Shown here: positions 10,201 through 18,925 of the stretch, piece by piece | Layout of the letters: each line of letters starts with the position of its first letter | Position numbering within the stretch: position 1 is the stretch's first letter | Assembly (NCBI GenBank): GCA_965230005.1 | Contig: OZ245934.1 | Span: forward strand, 3,348,001-3,412,000 | Direction of reading: 5' to 3' | Origin: SZUA-309 sp965230005 | Lineage (GTDB): Bacteria > Pseudomonadota > Gammaproteobacteria > Pseudomonadales > Azotimanducaceae | Length of the DNA: 64,000 bases | Made by a program: the position numbers and the translations under genes | The notes under the pieces: generated by a model | The model's database searches: none | What the model was told of the DNA's origin: nothing | Seen by the model: only the letters and a program-made list of their open reading frames with translations

Positions 10201-12315
10201 CGAGGTGGGGTCGTTGACCGCGGCAAAGAGCTCTGCCGGGTTCAAACCGGAGTGCGCGATCCACAGCGGCCGGGGATGTGTTTCATCGAAGATGCCCTGC
10301 TCGTCGTAGGCGCGGAGCACGTACTTCAGCTCCCGCATGGGGCCATGGAACTGTCCGGACTCCGGACGCCACTCGGCTTCGCCGAGCTCGTCGATGGGAA
10401 TCACGGCCATGGGCTCGGCTTCCGTGGACTGTTCCACCCGATAAATCCGGACCTCTGCCCGGTCCATGAACGCCGAATAGTTCGTGTACATGCGGAAGCG
10501 CACGGGCGTTGCCACCGCCACCGTGGGATTGATGGTGTGGAGCTGAATGGTGTCGGTGTTGGCCGCGACATCGAGGCGCGGCTCCGAGACCAGCGTGTCG
10601 AAGCTGAAGCGGAGGTCGTTCTCTTCCATGGCGACGTCCGTGCAACGCTGCACGTCCGCGGAGCTGCGCTGGGGATCATCGATCGGCTCGCCGTCGACGG
10701 TGATCCGCATGAGGTTCAGTGCAAAGGGGTTTTCCGGCTGCAGCTCCCGGGTGAGCGGATCAACGTCCACGCCTTCGTAGTCGTCGAGCACAGCCAGCTC
10801 GTCATAAACGATCTGCACCTCGACGTAGGAGTCTTCACCCTGGATGAAGCCGGCGTTGATCACATCCTTGGAGTGGAGATAGCCCTTACCTTCATGCTCG
10901 ACCTGCTCGGCACTCAGCTGCAGGCGCTCGGCAACCGACTCCATGGTCCGCCTGGCCCGGGCCGTGGAAAGGCCCACGTCATCGCCGTAGATCAGAGCCG
11001 TACGTCGATCGAGGGCCTCGTTGCTCGTGTACCCGATGAAGCGGAGCCTCGGGTTGGACTGGTCGGCCACCTCGGCGAGCCCCCGGCGCAGCGCCTCCAG
11101 GTAGCGGTCCGGAATCACCGGCTGACCGCGCTCGAGTTCAACGGGTGCGATGGGTCCCCAGGGCGGATCGTAGCTTCTGGTGACAATTTCAGAGCCTGCG
11201 TCCGCCGGGCAGAGTTGCGGCTCGTTCGGCAGCTCCTGGAGCGAGTCGTCGTACCAGAATTCCACCTCGACCCGGCGGTTCAGGGCCCGGCCTCGCGCCG
11301 TCGCATTGCTGGCCGCAAGACGATCCGCGCCGTAGCCGTCACTCGCGATCGCGTTTGCCGGCAGGCCGAGCTGGTCCTGAACGGCCAGTGCAACCCGGTG
11401 CGCGCGAGCCCTGGAGAGACTCAGCTGATCGCCATAGATCCGGGCATCGCGCTCGGAAAGGGGCGCATCGTCCGTGTGGCCGATGAACTTGACCACAACG
11501 TTCTGCTTGTCTGAAAGGTGATCGAGAGTCTGTTGAATCTGGGTAACGAAGTCGGCGGGCACCGTCAGCGTTGCTGCTTCGTAGTGCAGGGGTGACAGCA
11601 GATTCTGTACCCGAGCCCGGCGCGCGTGGCCTTCCACGTAGCGGAGCTTACAGACGGTTTCCATCCGGCAGACTTTGATGGCCGGAATCTCCTCGGCCAC
11701 CACAACTTCTTCTTCGGCAACGGACTCCGTGAAGACGTCGTACCAGACCTCTACCTCGACCCGACGGTTCAGAGCCCTTCCCGCTTCGGTCGCATTGCTG
11801 GCGACAGGTTTCGAATCTCCGGCCCATTCGTAGGACACGGCCTCCGGCGGCAGATCCAGGGTGCGCTGGAAGAATTCGGCCACCTCACCCGCCCGTTCCC
11901 GGGACAGACCGTAGTTGTCGCCATAGCGGGCGGCCAGCGTCGCGGAGAGACGCTGGTTGTCGGCATGACCGACGAGATTCAGGCGCACGTTGGCCCGATT
12001 ACGCATGCCGTCGAGCACTTCGCGCAGTTCGGCGACGGTGCTGTCGGGGACCTGGGCCACACCGGACTCGAAGAGAATGGGCGGCACCACGTCGTGCAGC
12101 TTGATGGTCTCCGGCTCGGCCACGAGCACTTCGCGGATCTCCAGACGGTCACCGGCATTCTCCAGCAGCCGCTCGCTGTCCCGGGACCATCGGGTGAGCT
12201 CGATATCACTCGAGAGATGCTTCTCGGCGGCGTTGCCGAGCACACGCTCGTCCACGGCTCCGTGACCGAGGAGCGCGGGAGCGAGCAGCAGTAACAAACA
12301 GCTGGACCGCATCAT
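7213..12315 (-). CDS. Giant outer-membrane protein: three OmpA-like domains plus very large C-terminal beta-barrel
   Basis: A 1700-residue exported protein. A short hydrophobic leader is followed by three tandem OmpA-type peptidoglycan-binding domains (about residues 75-195, 225-357 and 375-510). Domains 1 and 2 keep the mDAP-binding pair, Asp119/Arg141 and Asp282/Arg304. Domain 3 has GYTS (Ser431) in place of the Asp but keeps Arg453. Ig-like beta segments follow (about 560-790), including YDIDYLQGTILL-type sequence further on. From about residue 800 to the end, alternating amphipathic strands ending in Phe (LFLNLTGAF) predict an unusually large outer-membrane barrel. Its start overlaps the DUF11-repeat gene stop by 4 nt (ATGA), implying translational coupling. 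I infer it anchors an envelope-spanning machine to peptidoglycan and the outer membrane; no function is known to me. Confidence 0.85.
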   Translation of the reverse strand: MMRSSCLLLLLAPALLGHGAVDERVLGNAAEKHLSSDIELTRWSRDSERLLENAGDRLEIREVLVAEPETIKLHDVVPPILFESGVAQVPDSTVAELREVLDGMRNRANVRLNLVGHADNQRLSATLAARYGDNYGLSRERAGEVAEFFQRTLDLPPEAVSYEWAGDSKPVASNATEAGRALNRRVEVEVWYDVFTESVAEEEVVVAEEIPAIKVCRMETVCKLRYVEGHARRARVQNLLSPLHYEAATLTVPADFVTQIQQTLDHLSDKQNVVVKFIGHTDDAPLSERDARIYGDQLSLSRARAHRVALAVQDQLGLPANAIASDGYGADRLAASNATARGRALNRRVEVEFWYDDSLQELPNEPQLCPADAGSEIVTRSYDPPWGPIAPVELERGQPVIPDRYLEALRRGLAEVADQSNPRLRFIGYTSNEALDRRTALIYGDDVGLSTARARRTMESVAERLQLSAEQVEHEGKGYLHSKDVINAGFIQGEDSYVEVQIVYDELAVLDDYEGVDVDPLTRELQPENPFALNLMRITVDGEPIDDPQRSSADVQRCTDVAMEENDLRFSFDTLVSEPRLDVAANTDTIQLHTINPTVAVATPVRFRMYTNYSAFMDRAEVRIYRVEQSTEAEPMAVIPIDELGEAEWRPESGQFHGPMRELKYVLRAYDEQGIFDETHPRPLWIAHSGLNPAELFAAVNDPTSNESAPSPPPPAFAGYGNDGLALQNIPLGSGTVTVQGQGLPPDKEVWVAGAPVPKDGDGNFVSEVVLPDGAHTVEVALLDQQGNGELYLRDLELEDRDWFYTGMADFTWTEASSSDNAELFVGDNASQDFDSAMTGRIALFASGKFANGWGLTTSLDTREGEFDELFSNFLGKEPDALFRRLDPDLHYPTFGDDSTVVELAPTQGKLYLKAEKGDSHGLWGNYKVGYMNNELAQVDRGLYGAKGHYESEGTTSFGEKRLVVDLFGAEPGTVPSRQEFLGTGGSFYYLRHQDILMGSERVRIEVRDKASGIVTGVVNLNYATDYDIDYLQGTILLSEPLAATVADDLLVRANSTNGDEAYLVVRYEYTPGFDDISAIAAGGQMHYWLNDRFKVGLMANENSNDDSEFDSSLQAADMTFRVSSNTWVKVQTGRSEGVLAQSFSSRDGGFEFDSVNPVLTPARADAYRGDVSVGLDDLWKPLDGRITLYGQSLEAGYSSPGLETPTDSDAWGGTLSLQLTRALSLRGKTDVLEREEGLSTSAHELNVGYRLSPRWDLSAGVRHDDREDDSAAGLLPTQNLGARTDAVLQLGYDARGKWNAYGFVQDSLAADEGREANARYGAGGSYLLSEKLRLDMEVSDGDLGPGTRIGTSYLHSERTSFYMNYALENERTDNGLRGAQGPQGSLVSGMKTRLSDSTSIFLEERYQHGRSLTGLTHATGMQLVPSERWNLSFTSDFGTLKDRETGAETDRRAGGVSIGFGTENLQLSSGVEYRNDQEEQLDASINKRKTWLNRNTFRWQMNPASRLLGKFNFSTSDSSQGAFFDGEYTEAVLGYAFRPVRHDRLNALVKYTYLYNVPTTSQVTQSNAAAQYLQKSHVAALDITYDLTQRLSVGGKYAHKMGEISLDRVDPDFFDNSANLYVLRADYRFRAQWEVLLEGRMLEMTDLDEQRAGALFALSRYFGEHFKLGAGYNFTDFSDDLTDLNYDHRGLFLNLTGAF

Positions 12316-15300
12316 GGCGCGTCCTCCCGAACCGCCGTTAAGCGACGGTCCTTCTCCGGCGGCTTACCCATGCGCCAGAACACTTCCTGCTCGATGGCCA
12401 GCCGGTAGTCCGCATCACGGCGGTTCCAGGCATCCCGGATTATCTTCCGCAGACTCTTGATCCGGCGGTCGACGAGTTTCGGATCCTCCACGTCCGCGAG
12501 ATAGGACAGACGCAGAATGGCGGGGGCTTTTTCCAGCTCGTCCACAAGCAGCTCGACGCGTGGACGCCACTGGGGGCGCATTTCAGTGCTTTCCGGCTGG
12601 AACACGGCATCCGCGACGTCCAGGCCCACCACCCGATAGATCGAGGCGCCGAAGCTGAAGTGCAGCGCCTTACCGCGGGTCGCCCGCTTGATCTGGAAGG
12701 GCCGCGTGGAAGTGCGGAAGCCACTCGGCAGCGTGCGATCGTCGAGCTTCAGCATGAAGTTGCTGCCGCGGCCGTCGTGCGGCGTGATGGCGCAGGTGAT
12801 GTGGAAGCGCCCGTGCTGATCCGTGAGCGCCGCCAGGCCCGTGGGTGTGACGAGGCGGACCCCCTGAATGCCGAACTCATCGTCATTCTGGATACCGTTG
12901 CGGTCGCTGTCGTTGAAGACCTTGCCGGTAACGTCGGTGCAATCGAAGGTCGGGTCCGCAACCATCCGCACCGTGGCAGACGCCTCCTGCGACAGCGCTT
13001 CGCCGGTCAGAGCCAGCCGTGTCTGAGCCCGGTTCGTGTATTCGCCTTCCACGAGACCAGCACCGGGCGCCAGCAGCAGCTCGATGGTGTGCTCACCCTC
13101 GGCCGTCAGCGTCAGGTCTTCCCAGACCAGCTCGCCGTCGGCAAGCACCGGTTCCAGCGGCTGACCGTCGAGGCGCGCGGAACCTTCGATGTACTTGAAG
13201 CCCACGGGATAGCGGTCGACCACGTCGACTCCAGGCATATCGATAGGCCAACTGCTTCGAACGGTGAGCGTGTAAGGGACCATCTGGCCACGAGTCACGT
13301 TGACCATGGGAGTGGTCTTCGTAAGAGAGACCAAGCCATCCAGCACCGGGTCCAGCGGAATGTGATTGTTGAAAACCTGGCTCGTACCCGGCGCCCCACT
13401 GTCGTCGAAGATTAGGTTCAGGTGGTATGCCGTGCCGGGGTTCTGGGCAGGCACGGCCGGTGGGGGCGGAAATTCTGAAGCCTGAGCCTCACAGAACAGC
13501 GTCGTCGCGGAAACAGCGTCTTGCACAGAGCCTGGGCAAAACGGAACGTTCAGAGGTGCGGTGCCAGCGTCTGAAGTCGGTGGAATGAACTCCGATGCAG
13601 CCGCTTCATAGTCCGCCCCAGGTTCTACTTCGATCAGGTAGCTACCCCCACTGGGGCAGCTCGGATCGCTGAAGTTGAGATCGAACTTGTAGTAGCCGTT
13701 CGCCAGCGTGCGCTGACCCTGCTGTTTCGGATCGTCGAAACAGTCTGCCGCCACCGGAGTCGAGCCCGTTCCAACCAGCGTCAGCGTTGCGCCCGCCAGA
13801 GGCAGTCGCGTCAGCGCGTCGTAAACCACACCGTTGGGATCAACCGGCAGGTTCAGGTCCAGCAGATTGCTGCCTGAACGTACTTCAATGTCATAGATCC
13901 GTTGACCGACGTTCGTGAAGTCCGAGTCCGCAGTACCCATGGCTGCCGTAAAGGGTCCGGCATCGGGGGGGAGGAACGTCAGATCGTATCGGTCGTCGGT
14001 CAGGTAGTTCGGCGCGACACCAGCGATCGTGTAGGCGCCGGCGGTATCTGCCGTAGTAGTGACGATCAGCTCATCGTTTCGTCGCAGCTCCACCAGCCAG
14101 CCTTCCAGAGGCCTTTCGTTCACGTCCACTACGTCGTTGAAGTTGGCGTCGTGCCAGAGGTAGCCGCTGAGAATGCCCGTACCGATGACACCACCAACGT
14201 CGATACTGACCGCAGCAGCTGCGCTTTGATCCGTGTTCCAGCTCACTTCAGCTTCGTTGACGATCGTCGTCCCAATGGGCGCCGTGTCGTAGATCTGCGC
14301 CCTGAACCGCAGGACAAAAGCCTGTCCAGGTGGCAGAGCCCCGTATTGAGCGGAGTAGTTCGCCGTTATGATCGGACCCGCCACGTCTATTCCAGCGGCA
14401 CCGCCGTTCAGCGTCGCGGACTGATCCAGGTAGGTGAGCTGTCCAGGCGTCGGCGCGTCGAGATTGTCGGTGACATAGACATCCTGGGCAGGCACGGCGC
14501 TTGTGTTGCGCACGGTCACCACGTACTCGAGCGTTGATCCTGCTAAAGCGGCACCGCCGCCGACGACCAGAACCTGTTTGCTAATCGTCAACAGCTGCGC
14601 ATCACCGACGACGACGATGGTGGGCTCGGGCCCGGTGGCCGGATTGCCATCACCATCAGTCAGGAGATCACCCAGCTCCTCCGTGGAGACTGTGGCCTGG
14701 TTAGAGATCAGTGTCCCGCGGGCGACATTGTCATCGACCCGGACATCAAACTGGACGACAGCTGCCTCCCTCGAAGAGATGACACCCTCTCCGGATCCCG
14801 GCACCGGAGGCGTCAGATCCGAGGAGCTGACCCAGATCCCGGCTTCCAGTGGAAAAACACCCGCATCGGGCTGACCAACCGCAAGCCCGTTGAGCGTCAG
14901 CGTATCCGGAACGTAGGTGGTATCGGTTGGCACCAGGTCAACCAGGCGGACCATGGTCGCCGGAACCGGTCCGTTGTTCTGCACCACGATGCTGTAACGC
15001 AGCACATCGCCGGGATCGACGATGCCGGGCGAGTCGTAGTCCTGCAGCAGCTCTGCACTCTTCACCGGAAAGATCAGGGGGAAATTGCCGACAACGTCCT
15101 GGGTAGGATCGTCGGCTACCACCGTGCGAGGGTCATCAGATGGTTGATCCACGATGCTGGAAGACAGCGCGGAGACGAAAGCCTGATTGCTGATGAGCGT
15201 TCCGTCCGCCAGATTCGGATCCACCGAGACGTCAAACGTCACCGTCGCAACGTTACTGGCACTCGGGGTCGCGTCGGCGCGAAGCGATCCGGGAGTAGGG

Positions 15301-17471
15301 TCCTCAGGAGCCCACAGATCGACCCCATCCGCGAGCGGGAACCCGCCGTCCGCCAGATCGGCAACTGCCGTCCCATTAAGCGTCGTGGTCCCTGCAAGGT
15401 AGGTCGTGTTGGCAGGCAGGTCGTCTCTGAGCACCGCATCGATCGCGGCTTCGGTGCCCACGTTCTGCACGGTGAGTGTGTAGCGAAGCCTCTCGCCTGC
15501 AAGCAGAACGTTAGGGTCCCCGTCCAGGTAGCTCGAGGTTTTATCTACGTCAAAGTAGGGCGCGGACGCGATGACTATCTGAGTGGGATCTTCGTCGCCG
15601 CTGACTTCAGGATCGGACTGGCCATTCACCGTGGGATCGTCGCTATCCGCAATTTTTCCGACACCGAACAACTCAGCCTGGTTGCTGACGACCGTGCCGT
15701 TGCTGATGGACGACGCAAGCCTCACATCGAACTGAAGCGTGGTTTCCGCATCGACAGGCAGATTCAGGTTTCGTAGATCCAGGAGCCCAGAGCCGTTGGT
15801 ACCACCCCCAGGATTGGTATTGGACGCGTCTACACCCGCAGGAAGTAAACCAACGAACGCCAGGCTTCCAGCCTCGAAGACGACGGCTGGATCGTTCATC
15901 GCCCCCAGGTCGTCCAGAATGCGTGCATTTACCAGCGGCGCATCCAGGGTACGCAGGTAGAACGTGTACCGAAGTGTATCTCCTGGTGTCGCCAGACGAC
16001 CCGGATCTTCACCGGTACTCAGGTTGACGACGCTCTTCTCAAAAACATAACCAGACAGATCCGCCAACAGGGAATGGCTGTCCTGGTGATCATTGACACC
16101 CGGGGTGCCGTCGGTGAGTGCTCGCTGGTAGCTCTGCCGACCCGCATTAGAGTCGTCGCCATTGAACCAGCCGATTGCTCCAGCGACGTTGTCAAGCGAT
16201 GCGCCCTGCTGCGTGTCCGGGTCCAGGCTGGACTGGTAGCGAACAATGAGACGCTCCCCGGAATCAATGGCCGCGGCTGGCGACATCATGACCAAGGTCA
16301 GCTCACAAACAGGATCGCCGCTGAAGCTGAAAGCGAAGTCTGAACCTTCAGCGAGAGGCCCCTTACCAGGTACTGGCGTCACACCATCCGCGGCAAAGAC
16401 CTGCGCGCTGAGGATTGTGGGCGGGAGAGCACACATGCCTCCACCCGGGCCATTCGGCAGCTGGTCCAGTAGTGTCAGGTCCCACGCAGCCGTAATCCCG
16501 TCGTTGCGGACGTCCAGCGTGTATTCTGCTCCCTGACCCAGATTCAGCGTCGATGGTCCGGTTTTGCTCACGACCAGATCGGGTCCGCCAATAGTCATTG
16601 GCTCGGAGATACCCCACTCGCCCGGGAGCGGTTCGTAGAAAATGCCGTCGATGAGGCGACCGAAATCCCACTTGGCGACATTGATGAACTGCGTGCCATT
16701 CGCGTTCGTCGGCGTAGCATCCAGCACCACGGTTATGTCGAGAAAAATCTGCTCACCCGCCGGTACGATCGGGAAATTGTCGAAGGTCAGCACTCCACCG
16801 GCGTTGCTGAAGGTATGGGGCACTGACGCCCCAGAGCTCTCCCAGATCGCAACATGACTGACGTAGGTGAGATCGACACCGGTAGCGTTGAGATCGTCGG
16901 TAACCGTAATCCCGTGCAGATCGTTGACCGAGCCTTCCACATTGATCGTGACCTGAGTACCCGGGTCGAAAAGGACCGGCATAGTCAGTCGATAAGTGAA
17001 GGGCACACCCACAGTTGCGGTGTCACCAGGCGGATTTTGCTTGTCGATCTTCTCCACCGGAATCAGGAGGTTCTGACACCCTTCCTGAATCGTCGTCGAC
17101 GACCCGTTGGTAAACCAGATTTTGTGCTGTGCGACGGAGTTACAGGCCATCTGACCCGTATGCACAACGTTGTCGAAGATGATCAGCCAACGCTCGTCCG
17201 TCTGCCCCGGCTGGGTGAGAAAACTGAAGTTGGTCGGTAGCGGATTCGAGGCAGGGAAGTTGCGAATCGTGCAGTTACGATCGATCTGAATCTGACTGGG
17301 TGCTACGTCCCCGGCCGCACCGTCGAGGATGCCGCCTGGCAGCTCGGAACAATCGATCGCCCAAGCGGGCAGCGCCAGGCTCGAGGCAATGAGAAGCAGA
17401 CATCCGCTGAGGAGCCGACGAAACGCTCGGCATCCTGCATGCCTACCCGTTTCTTGCTGTTTGTGTCCCAT
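12312..17471 (-). CDS. Giant DUF11-repeat surface protein with SdrD B-like modules and degenerate OmpA-like C-terminus
   Basis: A 1719-residue exported protein. A signal peptide (LLSGCLLLIASSLALPAWA) is followed by a beta-rich N-terminal region and at least five DUF11 (conserved repeat) Ig-like units starting near residues 294, 477, 640, 798, 957 and 1375, recognisable by phrases like LRYTLTVQNVG and LEYVVTVRNTS. Two SdrD B-type modules occur near 1100 (GYLWHDANFNDVVD) and 1510 (GKVFNDSDRNGIQNDDE), each with an Asp/Asn-rich calcium-binding-like loop. The last 100 residues (STEMRPQW, LVDRRIKSLRKII) look like a diverged OmpA-type domain. There is no sorting signal or anchor. Neighbours suggest a secreted or periplasm-to-surface stalk handled by the ExbB/ExbD/AgmX complex. 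DUF11 identification is firm; its role is inference. Confidence 0.85.
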   Translation of the reverse strand: MGHKQQETGRHAGCRAFRRLLSGCLLLIASSLALPAWAIDCSELPGGILDGAAGDVAPSQIQIDRNCTIRNFPASNPLPTNFSFLTQPGQTDERWLIIFDNVVHTGQMACNSVAQHKIWFTNGSSTTIQEGCQNLLIPVEKIDKQNPPGDTATVGVPFTYRLTMPVLFDPGTQVTINVEGSVNDLHGITVTDDLNATGVDLTYVSHVAIWESSGASVPHTFSNAGGVLTFDNFPIVPAGEQIFLDITVVLDATPTNANGTQFINVAKWDFGRLIDGIFYEPLPGEWGISEPMTIGGPDLVVSKTGPSTLNLGQGAEYTLDVRNDGITAAWDLTLLDQLPNGPGGGMCALPPTILSAQVFAADGVTPVPGKGPLAEGSDFAFSFSGDPVCELTLVMMSPAAAIDSGERLIVRYQSSLDPDTQQGASLDNVAGAIGWFNGDDSNAGRQSYQRALTDGTPGVNDHQDSHSLLADLSGYVFEKSVVNLSTGEDPGRLATPGDTLRYTFYLRTLDAPLVNARILDDLGAMNDPAVVFEAGSLAFVGLLPAGVDASNTNPGGGTNGSGLLDLRNLNLPVDAETTLQFDVRLASSISNGTVVSNQAELFGVGKIADSDDPTVNGQSDPEVSGDEDPTQIVIASAPYFDVDKTSSYLDGDPNVLLAGERLRYTLTVQNVGTEAAIDAVLRDDLPANTTYLAGTTTLNGTAVADLADGGFPLADGVDLWAPEDPTPGSLRADATPSASNVATVTFDVSVDPNLADGTLISNQAFVSALSSSIVDQPSDDPRTVVADDPTQDVVGNFPLIFPVKSAELLQDYDSPGIVDPGDVLRYSIVVQNNGPVPATMVRLVDLVPTDTTYVPDTLTLNGLAVGQPDAGVFPLEAGIWVSSSDLTPPVPGSGEGVISSREAAVVQFDVRVDDNVARGTLISNQATVSTEELGDLLTDGDGNPATGPEPTIVVVGDAQLLTISKQVLVVGGGAALAGSTLEYVVTVRNTSAVPAQDVYVTDNLDAPTPGQLTYLDQSATLNGGAAGIDVAGPIITANYSAQYGALPPGQAFVLRFRAQIYDTAPIGTTIVNEAEVSWNTDQSAAAAVSIDVGGVIGTGILSGYLWHDANFNDVVDVNERPLEGWLVELRRNDELIVTTTADTAGAYTIAGVAPNYLTDDRYDLTFLPPDAGPFTAAMGTADSDFTNVGQRIYDIEVRSGSNLLDLNLPVDPNGVVYDALTRLPLAGATLTLVGTGSTPVAADCFDDPKQQGQRTLANGYYKFDLNFSDPSCPSGGSYLIEVEPGADYEAAASEFIPPTSDAGTAPLNVPFCPGSVQDAVSATTLFCEAQASEFPPPPAVPAQNPGTAYHLNLIFDDSGAPGTSQVFNNHIPLDPVLDGLVSLTKTTPMVNVTRGQMVPYTLTVRSSWPIDMPGVDVVDRYPVGFKYIEGSARLDGQPLEPVLADGELVWEDLTLTAEGEHTIELLLAPGAGLVEGEYTNRAQTRLALTGEALSQEASATVRMVADPTFDCTDVTGKVFNDSDRNGIQNDDEFGIQGVRLVTPTGLAALTDQHGRFHITCAITPHDGRGSNFMLKLDDRTLPSGFRTSTRPFQIKRATRGKALHFSFGASIYRVVGLDVADAVFQPESTEMRPQWRPRVELLVDELEKAPAILRLSYLADVEDPKLVDRRIKSLRKIIRDAWNRRDADYRLAIEQEVFWRMGKPPEKDRRLTAVREDAP

Positions 17472-17501
17472 GGTCCTGACGCCTAACTGCTACGGGTCAA
17501 G

Positions 17502-18914
17502 TCATGCAGTCGGCAGGAAGTCGATCGGGTACAGGATCGTGATCGGAGGTACATCCTTGGCCCCAAAATCGAAACCCAAGACCCGTGTGACGACCTGATC
17601 TGCCAGAAACGGTGCTTGCATGTCAGAGGACTGAAGCTGGCAGACCGAGACCGTGCCATCAGGCTCAATGGTCAACTTGAGCACCATCTGACCCTTGAGG
17701 GTCGGGTCTTTACGGAGTTCCTTGTTGTAAAGGCGATACAGCGCAGCCTTGTATCGATCAAAGACGATCTGTATCTCTTCGTCGGTGCGTCCGGCAGCTA
17801 CCCCTGCGCTCAAGGGCCGATCCGATCCGCTGGCCCCGATGGAGCTGGCAACCCGGCTGAGAGCCACGCCTTCGATCTGGTCGCCCGTGGCAGCACCGCC
17901 ACCCACGTCGCGACTGAGGCTAGCCAGGTTGATACCGCCACTGTCACCCGGACCGTCGACGGCAACCATGGACCGCTGGGGCATACCGAGGGCCTGCTGG
18001 CCATCGTTACTGACCGTCGCCTGACTGCCCAGGCGGCTGTTCGGCCGGCTGCTGGCAAGTTCGGAGAAGCTCTCCCGGAAAGCCAACAGGCCGGTCGACG
18101 CGACGCGATCGCGCGGTGCCTCCGGGGCAACTTCTACCTGGTTGGTCTCGGCCACTTCCGTGACCGGTTCCGGCTTCTCTTCCGGTTGCTCTTCCGGCAT
18201 CTGCTCCGGCACCTTCTCCTCGACCCGACGCTGCTCCACGGGTCTTGCTTCCGGCATGGGCCGGAGCGGTTCTTTACGGATCAGCCGGGCAAACCGCTCC
18301 GGAACTTCCGTGATCTCGTCTTTCTCCGGGATCGGCAGCTCGATCATGGGGATGAGCAGACCGAGCACCAGAGCCGCAGCAACGGCATTCCGCAGCGACT
18401 TGCGATAAAGAGCGTCTTCTTCGAGTCCTCGCGCCCAGGGCAGGAGCTGGAGGCGCGCTGGCGCGTCGGTTTCCTCGCGCTCGATCAGCCATTCCTGGCG
18501 GCGGCGCTCTTCTGTCTCCATGGCCTGGACGAGGTCACCCTCGATGAGCGCGATGGTGTCGAGCTGCCCACGTACCCGTTTCTGCGCCGCTTCCCGCCGT
18601 TGCTCGATATCGATCAGCTCACCGGCCAGGGCGCTGATCTCAGCGCGAACGTCGGCCAGATGAGCGCTGACCTCTTCGTCGGTGGCCCGGTCGCCCCAGA
18701 AGGTTCTCGCGAGCCCCGACTCCGAGAGTTTCTCGAGGGTCTGACAGGCCTCTTCGAGGGGTTGATACTCAACCTGCCGGTCGGCGACCGCTGTCCATTC
18801 GGCTTCCACCTGGTCCAGCTGAGCCTGGTAGCCCTCGAGTTCTGCTTCCGCCTCGACAAGTTCCTGACGGAGGCGCTGCTCTTCTTCGGATAACTGCTCG
18901 GGAGTGATCATCAT
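17502..18914 (-). CDS. Inner-membrane transducer with AgmX/PglI (TonB-like) C-terminal domain and N-terminal coiled coil
   Basis: A 470-residue bitopic membrane protein. Residues 1-150 form a Glu-rich coiled coil lacking a signal peptide, so predicted cytoplasmic. One membrane segment follows (about 175-192, RNAVAAALVLGLLIPM). Next come a Pro/Glu-rich periplasmic linker (PEQMPEEQPEEKPEP) and a Gly/Ser-rich stretch. The end is an AgmX/PglI-type domain (about 380-470, IVFDRYKAALYRLYNKEL, GQMVLKLTIEPDGTV, ending ILYPIDFLPTA). That domain occurs in the myxobacterial gliding proteins GltJ/AgmX and GltG/PglI and resembles the TonB C-terminus. It lies 11 nt after the second exbD gene, where tonB or tolA sits in related operons. 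I infer it carries force or conformation from the ExbB/ExbD motor to the outer-membrane partners. Confidence 0.82.
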   Translation of the reverse strand: MMITPEQLSEEEQRLRQELVEAEAELEGYQAQLDQVEAEWTAVADRQVEYQPLEEACQTLEKLSESGLARTFWGDRATDEEVSAHLADVRAEISALAGELIDIEQRREAAQKRVRGQLDTIALIEGDLVQAMETEERRRQEWLIEREETDAPARLQLLPWARGLEEDALYRKSLRNAVAAALVLGLLIPMIELPIPEKDEITEVPERFARLIRKEPLRPMPEARPVEQRRVEEKVPEQMPEEQPEEKPEPVTEVAETNQVEVAPEAPRDRVASTGLLAFRESFSELASSRPNSRLGSQATVSNDGQQALGMPQRSMVAVDGPGDSGGINLASLSRDVGGGAATGDQIEGVALSRVASSIGASGSDRPLSAGVAAGRTDEEIQIVFDRYKAALYRLYNKELRKDPTLKGQMVLKLTIEPDGTVSVCQLQSSDMQAPFLADQVVTRVLGFDFGAKDVPPITILYPIDFLPTA

Positions 18915-18925
18915 TCAGCGGCGCT

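Noticed and set aside
7213..17471. Giant genes as possible RTX toxins or contact-dependent inhibition proteins
   Set aside because: No RTX nonapeptide repeats, filamentous-haemagglutinin repeats, toxin tip or immunity gene were found; the repeats are DUF11/SdrD B type and the second protein is OmpA plus barrel.
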